Below are positions 1 to 5,642 of a stretch of DNA of 5,642 nucleotides, in pieces. A program made the position numbers and the translations under genes. Within the stretch, counting starts at the first letter, position 1. Every line of letters begins with the position of its first letter. Below the pieces are notes generated by a model. That model saw only the letters and a program-made list of their open reading frames with translations, was not told the DNA's origin and searched no databases. The DNA comes from Sulfuricurvum sp. IAE1 (lineage in GTDB: Bacteria; Campylobacterota; Campylobacteria; Campylobacterales; Sulfurimonadaceae): assembly GCA_945867285.1 (NCBI GenBank), contig CAMBHX010000104.1:1-5642 (forward strand), written 5' to 3'.

Positions 1-503
1 AAAGAGAGGTCATTATTGTGAACTTCTAGTAAGTGCATGGCAGTTCTTGGATCGAGTTGAAGATTGGACTGTTGGGCTTCCCGAACGACAATAGCGCTGG
101 CTTCACTGGAAAAAGGACTATAAAAACGTACAGAACCAGCGTGAGAACCTTTGAATGCAGTATCAACGCTTTTAACATCCTCACCGACATAGCAATAGAT
201 AAAATAATTATCATCATTTTTACCTACAAGCTCAATAAAGGTATCCAGCTCTGCTTTGGGAATCTTTTTTTCGTGTTTGATAATGAGAAGATTTTGATCA
301 CCAAACAGTGATCCTTGAGAGAGGTGGGCTTTGGCTGTGTTAAAATCATATTCATCGTGATACATACTCAACACTTGCGCATCGTCGATACGTGAAAGTG
401 CCGTAGCGTATCGATCAATAAAAAAATGACTCTCACCAAAAAGCGCCATGGCACGTGGTGCAGTACGATTTTGAAGATGGCGATCTAGATCTTGTCTTGT
501 CAT
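1..503 (-). CDS. holA: DNA polymerase III subunit delta (HolA), N-terminal half, cut by window edge
   Basis: Reading the minus strand from the ATG at 503-501 gives 167 uninterrupted codons to the window edge, starting MTRQDLDRHLQNR. Delta is the clamp-loader subunit that opens the beta sliding clamp; full-length proteins are about 320-340 residues, so roughly half is missing. The visible part fits the delta N-terminal domain: a short helix, then ALFGESHFFIDRYA (the usual 'L-x-G-x-(E/D)-x-F/Y-L' opening), a 'SLFGDQNLLIIKHEKK' segment resembling the conserved 'SLFG-xx-(R/K)-LV' stretch of delta proteins, and a YFIYCYVGED strand. The start is well supported: an AGGAA Shine-Dalgarno lies 7 bases upstream and the ATG overlaps the rnr stop as ATGA, implying translational coupling. 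The order rnr-holA matches what I recall of H. pylori (HP1248-HP1247), where rpsF-ssb-rpsR follow. The assignment rests on motif resemblance plus synteny; delta proteins diverge strongly. Confidence 0.85.
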   Translation of the reverse strand, partial: MTRQDLDRHLQNRTAPRAMALFGESHFFIDRYATALSRIDDAQVLSMYHDEYDFNTAKAHLSQGSLFGDQNLLIIKHEKKIPKAELDTFIELVGKNDDNYFIYCYVGEDVKSVDTAFKGSHAGSVRFYSPFSSEASAIVVREAQQSNLQLDPRTAMHLLEVHNNDLS

Positions 504-2458
504 AGTGTAGTTCCTGAATCTTCTTCTTTATCAATTTTTTTAACAAATGACCCTGTGATCTTTGCTGTTGCTAAATCAACAGTTTCGATTTTCACCATGA
601 TGTCATCAAAAAGAAGCAGTCCAAAATGGGCGGTGACATTGACTTTTGCCCCCGTGATTACGTCATGAATCTCGGCACGTATTTGATCCTCGGTTTGAAT
701 GATGCGGGCTTTGAACTCAACTCCTATAACCGTGGATGCCCAACGGGCAAATTTACGCTCTTGAAAACGGATTTCGATGTCGCTGGCCTCTCTCTCTTTT
801 TCACTGATGGAGGTACATAGGGATTCGATATTGCGTAGGACGTAAGATTCTTCTTCAGTATCACCTGCGCTTAGCGCTTTGAGAAGGCGATGGACAATCA
901 AATCGCTGTAGCGTCTGATGGGAGAGGTGAAATGGGTGTAGCGCTCAAAACCCAGACCAAAATGTCCTGTATTGTAAGGGGCATATTTGGCCTGCATTTG
1001 GGCACGTATGATGAGGGTGTCTACTTCACTCTCCAACTCTCGCTTCGTGGCTTCGGCTTGGATTGCAGTTATCGTCTCTTTGAGTGAACCTTGGAATTCT
1101 ACAAAAATCCCGATACTGGCTAGTTCAGTGTAAAGGGATTGAAGTTTCATAGGGCTTGGAGGTTCGTGGATACGAAATACACCTCGTTCATAGAGAGATG
1201 CAGCGGCTTTATTAGCCAATAACATACAATCTTCTATGAGAGCATGTGAGGGTGTCTCTACGGCAAATTCAGTGGAAACAATATTACCCTCTTCATCAAT
1301 GCGCATCTCCAGTTCGCTGGATCTAAAATCATACCCTTTTTCCATTCGTTTGGCTTTTAGCTTGGCAGTTAAGTCATTAAGTGCAGGGATATATTCTAAT
1401 ACGAGTTGTTCTTTTTGGGTACTGGCAACCAGATTACCCTCAAGAAATAGGTCAATATCTTCATAGGTAAAGCGTCGGTGTGAATGGATGATAGATTCGT
1501 AGAGTTTGGTGTTGGTTACTTCAAGGGTTGTGGGATCAATGGTCATTTCAAAGGTGTAGGCTAGACGGTCAACGAGAGGTTGAAGCGAGCACAGCGTTTC
1601 GCTCAGTTGTCGTGGGAGCATCGGGATAGAACGGTGTGGTAAATAAATCGAAAAACTACGGTAAATCGCCTCAGCGTCGAGTGCTCCAAAAGGGGTGACG
1701 TATTGACTCACGTCAGCAATAGCAATATATAGAGTGTGGGCTGACGGGATAAAACAGATGGCATCATCATAGTCTTTAGCAGTGACGGGGTCGATGGTAC
1801 AAAAGGGTAGGTGGCGTAAATCGGTACGGTTTGGATAGAGTGTTGCGTCTACTTCTTTGGGGAATGATGCAGCTATTTCCAGAACGTCGGGTTCAAAATC
1901 ATCGTGTTTGTTATAGAGCGCTAGGACGATTTTTTCATCTACTAGCGGGTCGATAAGATTGCCTAAATAACGTGCCATATTGGTTTGATTGTTGATTTGA
2001 TAGACGCTATTGTCCTCAGTATTGGGTAAATCGATGAGAGAAATAGGGATGGTCTGTGACGTGCGAATATCTCGCAGTGCCATTTGGTCATTATGATGTG
2101 AGAGGACGCCTACGCTAAAACTCTCAGCTCGCCCTACAATAACGATGACCTTGGCACTGGGTCCGCCACGTTTTCCAAGCAGTCGTTGTGCAATGACCAA
2201 ATCCCCAGCACGAGCACCATTGAGATACGAGGTATCAATAAAATGGTCACGGATACTTTCACCGATTGTCTGTAAATAAGCCCCTTGGGCTTGTACGTTT
2301 GAGATAATACCTGCACGATAAGCAGAAGTAAATTGGTATTTGTTGTTTTCGAAGTTCAAGAGTTTCATGTGCATCCATTGTTGGATTAACTCTTTTTCGT
2401 TGTCTGCAACATCCTGAACAAATAAACCATGAGTGAGGCGAATTAATAGTGATTTCAT
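500..2458 (-). CDS. rnr: RNase R-type 3'-5' exoribonuclease (RNB family, VacB), short campylobacterotal form
   Basis: This is a processive hydrolytic 3'-5' exoribonuclease of RNA turnover in the cytoplasm. From M1 (ATG 2458-2456) it has 652 residues, against 813 in E. coli. Order of parts: a short helical lead; a cold-shock-like RNA-binding domain at about 45-110 (RAGIISNVQAQGAYLQ, then GARAGDLV); a second beta-rich stretch to about 205; the RNB catalytic domain at about 210-530; and a short, degenerate S1-like tail at about 573-640. The catalytic aspartates are intact in TIDPVTAKDYDDA (D223, D229, D231, D232). Other family motifs are PMLPRQLSETLCSLQP (279-294), IHEPP (430-434) and HFTSPIRRYSDLIVHR (509-524), which holds the active-site arginine region. 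It lacks the N-terminal helix-turn-helix and the lysine-rich C-terminus of E. coli RNase R. An in-frame upstream ATG at 2506 would add 16 residues; I prefer 2458 because 'MKSLL' looks like a natural N-terminus and the extension covers the promoter region, but neither start has a clear Shine-Dalgarno. Confidence 0.95.
   Translation of the reverse strand: MKSLLIRLTHGLFVQDVADNEKELIQQWMHMKLLNFENNKYQFTSAYRAGIISNVQAQGAYLQTIGESIRDHFIDTSYLNGARAGDLVIAQRLLGKRGGPSAKVIVIVGRAESFSVGVLSHHNDQMALRDIRTSQTIPISLIDLPNTEDNSVYQINNQTNMARYLGNLIDPLVDEKIVLALYNKHDDFEPDVLEIAASFPKEVDATLYPNRTDLRHLPFCTIDPVTAKDYDDAICFIPSAHTLYIAIADVSQYVTPFGALDAEAIYRSFSIYLPHRSIPMLPRQLSETLCSLQPLVDRLAYTFEMTIDPTTLEVTNTKLYESIIHSHRRFTYEDIDLFLEGNLVASTQKEQLVLEYIPALNDLTAKLKAKRMEKGYDFRSSELEMRIDEEGNIVSTEFAVETPSHALIEDCMLLANKAAASLYERGVFRIHEPPSPMKLQSLYTELASIGIFVEFQGSLKETITAIQAEATKRELESEVDTLIIRAQMQAKYAPYNTGHFGLGFERYTHFTSPIRRYSDLIVHRLLKALSAGDTEEESYVLRNIESLCTSISEKEREASDIEIRFQERKFARWASTVIGVEFKARIIQTEDQIRAEIHDVITGAKVNVTAHFGLLLFDDIMVKIETVDLATAKITGSFVKKIDKEEDSGTTL
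511..515 (-). promoter_or_regulatory. Shine-Dalgarno of holA inside the rnr 3' end
   Basis: The minus strand reads AGGAA, then seven bases, then the holA ATG. The site lies within the last codons of rnr, so the ribosome ending rnr translation covers it. With the ATGA stop/start overlap it fixes the holA start. Confidence 0.7.
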
Positions 2459-2464
2459 AATGTT

Positions 2465-2472
2465 ATTATAAT
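2465..2472. promoter_or_regulatory. Symmetric ATTATAAT palindrome: candidate shared -10 of a divergent promoter
   Basis: The 8-mer is its own reverse complement and holds a perfect TATAAT on the plus strand (2467-2472) and another on the minus strand (2470-2465). It sits between the divergent rnr-holA and small-ORF/gre units. Plus-strand transcription would start near 2479, about 50 bases before the ORF at 2528. Minus-strand transcription would start near 2458, the preferred rnr ATG. There is no convincing -35 on either side, which is usual for sigma70 promoters in Campylobacter and Helicobacter. Promoter function is inferred. Confidence 0.5.
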
Positions 2473-2482
2473 CAATAAATAC

Positions 2483-2495
2483 TTCTATGATAGAA
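2483..2495. repeat. Perfect 6-bp inverted repeat TTCTAT-G-ATAGAA
   Basis: The arms at 2483-2488 and 2490-2495 are exact reverse complements around a single G. The element lies in the divergent region and overlaps the candidate extended -10 for the rightward genes, where a repressor operator could lie. It is short enough to be chance, and no known regulator box was recognised. Confidence 0.3.
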
Positions 2496-2496
2496 T
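2488..2496 (+). promoter_or_regulatory. Alternative extended -10 (TGATAGAAT) for the small ORF-gre unit
   Basis: The bases read TG-A-TAGAAT, which fits an extended -10 (TGn plus a hexamer with one mismatch to TATAAT). Transcription would start near 2503, giving a leader of about 25 bases with the Shine-Dalgarno at 2517-2521. It competes with the perfect TATAAT at 2467-2472, and the sequence alone does not say which is used. Confidence 0.35.
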
Positions 2497-2516
2497 ATCT
2501 CTCCATAAAATTTACA

Positions 2517-2521
2517 AAGGA
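2517..2521 (+). promoter_or_regulatory. Shine-Dalgarno of the 108-residue ORF
   Basis: AAGGA lies six bases before the ATG at 2528. It decides the start: another ATG at 2524 is out of frame, only two bases away, and reaches a stop after 15 codons. Confidence 0.7.
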
Positions 2522-2527
2522 TTATGA

Positions 2528-2854
2528 ATGACACAAGAAGCGATTTTAAGTCAGTTGGGACTTATCCCTAATGAGGCATTAGGACAGCAACTGGAGCGAA
2601 TTGAGAAAAACACTTATGGATATGATAAAATTATTAAACACGTCATGGATTTGCATGAAGTACTCAAAGTTAGCGAATCCTATGTAGCCCTCTCTAATAG
2701 TGTAGACTCGTTTAAGATTAAAATCGATGCAACCAGTAAAGTAAGCGCGACTGAAGCACTGGAAAAAATAAATCATTTTGCGGATAAGTTTAAAGTGAAA
2801 TTGGAAAAAGTCAAAGATAAAGAGACGTTTTATATCGTAGGTTTTGCCGTTTAA
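2528..2854 (+). CDS. Uncharacterised 108-residue protein coupled to the gre gene
   Basis: I do not recognise a family for this protein. It begins MTQEAILSQLGLIPNEALGQ. Residues 1-55 look mostly helical and amphipathic. Residues 60-108 read as strand (SFKIKIDATSKV), helix (ATEALEKINHFADKF), strand (KVKLEKV), turn (KDKE) and strand (TFYIVGFAV), a small alpha/beta fold perhaps ferredoxin-like in topology. There is no signal peptide, transmembrane segment, cysteine cluster or zinc motif, so it is probably a soluble cytoplasmic protein. It is likely a real gene: good AAGGA Shine-Dalgarno, a candidate promoter just upstream, codon use like its neighbours, and a stop that overlaps the next start as TAATG. 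That overlap suggests co-translation with the Gre factor, and so a possible link to transcription elongation, but this is inference from position only. Confidence 0.8.
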   Translation: MTQEAILSQLGLIPNEALGQQLERIEKNTYGYDKIIKHVMDLHEVLKVSESYVALSNSVDSFKIKIDATSKVSATEALEKINHFADKFKVKLEKVKDKETFYIVGFAV

Positions 2855-3375
2855 TGCACATAGAACCCATGACTCCACGAGGGTATGATCTACTTTTGAG
2901 TGAGTTTCACTATCTCAAGGACGTCGAGAAACCACGAACAAATGTTGAAAAACAAGAAGCTGCGGCGTTGGGTGATCGTAGTGAAAACGCTGAGTATCAT
3001 GCTGCAAAAGAAAAATTACGGCATATTGATAAGCGACTGTTTTATCTCAATTCAATGATTGAAAAAGCACAAATTATTGATCCTATGACACTTGATCACA
3101 CTCGTATTCATTTTGGTTCAACTGCTGTGTTGGATGATGGGGAGAATGAGGTTGAGTATACTATTTGTGGACTATTGGAAAGTGAACCCGAAAATGGTCT
3201 CATCTCCGTTCATTCTCCCATGGCCAAAGCGATGCTGGGAAAAATCCAAGGGGATGAGTTTAGTGTAGTGCTTCCGCACGGGAAAAAAGAGTATGAAATT
3301 CTCGGCATTACCTGTGTCGAGCTTTTTAGCCTTAAAAAAAATATTCGTACATTTGAAGATTTCGGCTTCAAATAA
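2854..3375 (+). CDS. Gre-family transcript cleavage factor (GreA/GreB family, GreB-like)
   Basis: Gre factors insert a coiled coil into the RNA polymerase secondary channel and stimulate cleavage of backtracked RNA, restarting stalled complexes. This protein has 173 residues (usual length about 158). Residues 1-76 form the coiled-coil domain: MTPRGYDLL opening, then AALGDRSENAEYHAAKEK at 37-54 with the essential tip acids D41 and E44. Residues from about 83 form the FKBP-like C-terminal domain (IHFGSTAVLDD, then ISVHSPMAKAMLGKIQGD). The tip context LGDRSENAEY and the following LRHIDKRLFYL resemble GreB (GDRSENA, LREIDRR) more than GreA (GDLKENAEY), while AQIIDP is GreA-like. About 19 residues (155-173) extend past the usual end. 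The start is the ATG overlapping the upstream stop; it puts D41/E44 at the E. coli numbering, and 'MHIEPMT' parallels E. coli GreA 'MQAIPMT'. No strong Shine-Dalgarno is seen, so translation is probably coupled. Confidence 0.93.
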   Translation: MHIEPMTPRGYDLLLSEFHYLKDVEKPRTNVEKQEAAALGDRSENAEYHAAKEKLRHIDKRLFYLNSMIEKAQIIDPMTLDHTRIHFGSTAVLDDGENEVEYTICGLLESEPENGLISVHSPMAKAMLGKIQGDEFSVVLPHGKKEYEILGITCVELFSLKKNIRTFEDFGFK

Positions 3376-3406
3376 AACTACTTTAAGATGGTTAGGGAGT
3401 CCTCTT

Positions 3407-3415
3407 TGGTATAAT
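3407..3415 (+). promoter_or_regulatory. Extended -10 promoter of purL (TGGTATAAT)
   Basis: A perfect TATAAT (3410-3415) is preceded by TG one base away, an extended -10. No -35 is visible at 17 bases. Transcription should start near 3421-3423, giving a leader of about 25 bases, long enough only for the Shine-Dalgarno. So purL probably has its own promoter, besides any read-through from gre. Confidence 0.65.
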
Positions 3416-3434
3416 CGCAAGACTATTATATTTT

Positions 3435-3439
3435 AAGGA
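3435..3439 (+). promoter_or_regulatory. Shine-Dalgarno that fixes the purL GTG start
   Basis: AAGGA lies eight bases before the GTG at 3448. There is no ATG in this frame between the gap and residue 43, and the protein beginning at GTG already has the full N-terminus expected of small PurL. Confidence 0.75.
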
Positions 3440-3447
3440 CACATCTC

Positions 3448-5642
3448 GTGAGCACTCCCCTAAACGACATCGAAAAAATTCTCAAACAACATAAACTTTC
3501 ACTGGCGGATTATGATCATATCAAACAGATTTTAAATCGTGAACCTAATCTCGTGGAAATCGGTATTTTTTCGGCAATGTGGAGCGAACATTGTAGTTAT
3601 AAATCCTCTAAAAAGCATTTGAATGGCTTTCCCACCAAAGCACCATGGGTTATTCAAGGACCTGGTGAAAATGCTGGAGTTATCGATATTGGTGGAGGAT
3701 ATGCTGCAGTATTTAAGATGGAGAGTCACAATCACCCAAGTTTCATTGAGCCGTATCAAGGGGCTGCTACTGGTGTAGGAGGAATCATGCGCGACGTTTT
3801 TACCATGGGAGCGCGTCCTATTGCTAATCTTAATGCGCTTCGTTTTGGTAATGTTCTCAATAAAGATGCAGTGAGTGCACATCAGCGTTATTTGGTACGT
3901 GGCGTTGTCTCTGGTATCGGTGGATACGGTAACTGTATGGGAGTTCCTACTATTGGTGGTGAGACGAGCTTTGATGAGTGTTACAATGGTAATATTTTGG
4001 TCAATGCGTTTACGTTGGGGCTTGCAAAAAGTGATGAGATTTTTTATGGAAAAGCAGAAGGTATCGGTAATCCTGTTATCTATGTAGGGTCAAAAACTGG
4101 TCGTGATGGTTTGGGTGGTGCTGTGATGAGTTCGGATAGCTTTACTGAGGCGTCCAAAGGTCTGCGTCCAACTGTTCAAGTGGGTGATCCGTTTACGGAA
4201 AAACTCCTTCTCGAAGCATGTTTGGAACTTTTCAAAACCGATTATGTGGTTGGGATCCAGGATATGGGTGCAGCGGGTCTTACGTCAAGTTCATTTGAGA
4301 TGGCAGGACGATCGGGCAGTGGGATGATCATGCATTTGGATAAAGTTCCGGCTCGTGAAGAGGGGATGATGCCATACGAATTCATGCTTTCTGAATCTCA
4401 AGAGCGGATGTTGATTTGTGCGAAAAAGGGGTCAGAACAAGCGATTATCGATATTTTTGAGAAATGGGATCTTGATTGTGCGGTTATCGGTGAAGTAACG
4501 GCAACGGGTAATATGGAACTCTTTTGGCACGGTGAAAAATGTGCTGAAGTTCCAGTTAATCCCGTAAGTGAAGAAGCGCCCATTCTCGATCGTCCTATGT
4601 CTCGCCCAAAATATTTGGATGAAATTGCGGGCATAACATTGGCAGATTTTGAAGCAGTTGACAACCAAAAAGCGTTTGAAAAGCTTATCTCCTCGATGGA
4701 AGTTGTCGATAAAGGGTGGATTTACGGTCAATATGATTCGATGGTACAAACCAATACCATCAAAAAAGGTGGCGAACTCGATGCGTCCGTTATTCGTATT
4801 AAAGAGACGGGCGTTGCGTTAGCGATGAGTGCTGATTGTAATGTTCGTTATTGTTATATTGATCCTATGGCGGGTGCTGCCACTGCCGTTATCGAGAGTG
4901 GTCGAAATGTTGCAATGAGTGGTGCTACTCCTAAGGCGATTACCGATTGTCTCAACTATGGAAACCCTGAAAATCCTGAAGTAATGTGGCAGTTTGGGCA
5001 AGGGTGTCTGGGGATTAAAGAGGCGTGTTCAAAGCTCAACACACCTGTTATTGGCGGAAACGTATCGTTGTACAATGAAACCAATGGAAAATCAGTATTT
5101 CCAACTCCTGCTATTGCTATGGTAGGGGTTAATGACGATCAAAACAAAGTGTTGATGTCATGTTTTCAAAAAGAGGGCAATGCTGTTTATCTAGTGGGTG
5201 AGAGTCGTAGCGAGTTTGGTGGATCACTGTATATGAAAGAGCTTTATAGTACTGTTGCAGGTAAAATCCCTGCAATAGACTATGACAAAGAGCTCTCTCT
5301 TTGGAGTCTTGTGATTGAAGCCAACAAAAAAGGACTTCTCGCATCGGCAAAAGATTGTAGTGCGGGAGGTGCTGCTATTGCCTTGGCAAAAATGGCATGC
5401 GTAAGTGATTTTGGTATCACGGCTAATATGGCAGTTAAAGATGAGAGAGATATTTTTGCCGAGAGCATGTCACGAGCCATCATCGAAGTAGCTCCTCAAA
5501 ATTGTGCTGCATTTGAGGCAATGGTAGGAAATCTGAAATGTGAAAAAATCGGTGCTGTCGGTGGTGATATTTTTGCTCTTAACGATGTGTCTATGAGACT
5601 ACCTGAGATGCAAAATATTTATTACAATACTTTTAAAAATGT
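3448..5642 (+). CDS. purL: Phosphoribosylformylglycinamidine synthase subunit PurL (FGAM synthase II), 3' end cut
   Basis: PurL is the ATP-dependent synthetase subunit that converts FGAR to FGAM in de novo purine synthesis, taking ammonia from the glutaminase PurQ in a complex bridged by PurS. From the GTG start, 731 codons read without interruption to the window edge. Small PurL proteins are about 730-745 residues, so only a few are missing. Visible motifs: WSEHCSYK (45-52, His48), ESHNHPS (92-98) followed by YQGAATGVGGIMRDVFTMGA (substrate and Mg-ATP site), GGETSFDE (170-177), VQVGDPFTEKLL (243-254) and IQDMGAAGLTSSSFEMAG (270-287). The second half repeats the AIRS-like fold: DPMAGAATAVIESG, VIGGNVSLYNET (534-545) and KDCSAGG (635-641). 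No PurS or PurQ is fused or adjacent within the window. Weak sequence signals suggest constitutive expression from the promoter at 3407-3415. The many reverse-strand ORFs over this gene are shadows. Confidence 0.97.
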   Translation, partial: MSTPLNDIEKILKQHKLSLADYDHIKQILNREPNLVEIGIFSAMWSEHCSYKSSKKHLNGFPTKAPWVIQGPGENAGVIDIGGGYAAVFKMESHNHPSFIEPYQGAATGVGGIMRDVFTMGARPIANLNALRFGNVLNKDAVSAHQRYLVRGVVSGIGGYGNCMGVPTIGGETSFDECYNGNILVNAFTLGLAKSDEIFYGKAEGIGNPVIYVGSKTGRDGLGGAVMSSDSFTEASKGLRPTVQVGDPFTEKLLLEACLELFKTDYVVGIQDMGAAGLTSSSFEMAGRSGSGMIMHLDKVPAREEGMMPYEFMLSESQERMLICAKKGSEQAIIDIFEKWDLDCAVIGEVTATGNMELFWHGEKCAEVPVNPVSEEAPILDRPMSRPKYLDEIAGITLADFEAVDNQKAFEKLISSMEVVDKGWIYGQYDSMVQTNTIKKGGELDASVIRIKETGVALAMSADCNVRYCYIDPMAGAATAVIESGRNVAMSGATPKAITDCLNYGNPENPEVMWQFGQGCLGIKEACSKLNTPVIGGNVSLYNETNGKSVFPTPAIAMVGVNDDQNKVLMSCFQKEGNAVYLVGESRSEFGGSLYMKELYSTVAGKIPAIDYDKELSLWSLVIEANKKGLLASAKDCSAGGAAIALAKMACVSDFGITANMAVKDERDIFAESMSRAIIEVAPQNCAAFEAMVGNLKCEKIGAVGGDIFALNDVSMRLPEMQNIYYNTFKN

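Larger units (their letters stand above)
3376..3447 (+). other. gre-purL intergenic gap without a clear terminator
   Basis: The 72-base gap holds the purL promoter and Shine-Dalgarno listed separately. I see no GC-rich hairpin followed by a T-run after the gre stop; the best self-complementary piece is a three-pair AGG/CCT. Read-through from gre into purL is therefore plausible. Confidence 0.5.

Noticed and set aside
26..217. 63-residue reverse-strand ORF starting MMIIILSIAM
   Set aside because: It lies in another frame of the holA coding region, which is open to the window edge with a good start and recognisable delta motifs.
2579..2878. 99-residue reverse-strand ORF opposite the small gene
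   Set aside because: It is antisense to the 108-residue ORF, which has a Shine-Dalgarno and coupling to gre. The shadow's composition (rich in F, I and Y) is typical of a reversed AT-rich gene.
3424..3429. TATTAT as an alternative purL -10
   Set aside because: Transcription would start near 3436, within the Shine-Dalgarno; the TGGTATAAT at 3407-3415 is better placed and closer to consensus.
3376..3447. Possible terminator or purine riboswitch ahead of purL
   Set aside because: There is no stable stem with a T-run, and the predicted leader of about 25 bases is far too short for a purine aptamer.
3532..3882. Reverse-strand ORFs of 60-116 residues across purL (3532-3882, 4398-4664, 4432-4749, 4819-5001, 5129-5350, 5280-5483) and a plus-strand ORF at 3875-4087
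   Set aside because: All fall inside the continuous purL frame; their proteins show no domain and no ribosome binding site was evident. They are coding shadows.
1..5642. A novel defence, mobile or secondary-metabolite system
   Set aside because: All long frames are accounted for by housekeeping genes. I saw no transposase, integrase, CRISPR repeats, tRNA attachment site, toxin-antitoxin pair or marked change in composition.

Overview
The window looks like chromosomal housekeeping DNA from a member of the Campylobacterota (formerly Epsilonproteobacteria). A free-living sulfur-oxidiser of the Sulfuricurvum/Sulfurimonas kind is my best guess. The reasons are a short RNase R followed directly by holA (the order I recall from Helicobacter pylori), sigma70-type promoters with a good -10 and no recognisable -35, moderate-to-low GC, and a stand-alone small PurL. 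The genus is inferred.

Layout. Positions 1-503 (minus strand) hold the N-terminal half of holA, the DNA polymerase III delta subunit, cut by the window edge. Positions 500-2458 (minus; possibly to 2506) hold rnr, a short RNase R-type exoribonuclease. Its stop codon overlaps the holA start as ATGA, so rnr-holA is a leftward operon. Positions 2459-2527 are a short divergent promoter region with an 8-bp palindrome that carries TATAAT on both strands. Rightward come a 108-residue uncharacterised protein (2528-2854) and, overlapping it by one base (TAATG), a 173-residue Gre-family transcript-cleavage factor with strong GreB-like features (2854-3375). A 72-bp gap with an extended -10 promoter and Shine-Dalgarno then precedes purL (GTG start at 3448), which runs off the right edge almost complete.

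How the genes fit together. This is a core information-processing and metabolism neighbourhood: replication clamp loading (HolA), RNA decay (RNase R), rescue of backtracked RNA polymerase (Gre factor) and de novo purine synthesis (PurL). I see no mobile element, CRISPR array, tRNA, rRNA, toxin-antitoxin pair or defence cassette. I found no exotic new system. The points most worth a second look are the GreB-like character of the Gre factor and its tight coupling to an unknown small protein, the symmetric divergent promoter, the uncertain and possibly leaderless rnr start, and the reduced architecture of the RNase R.
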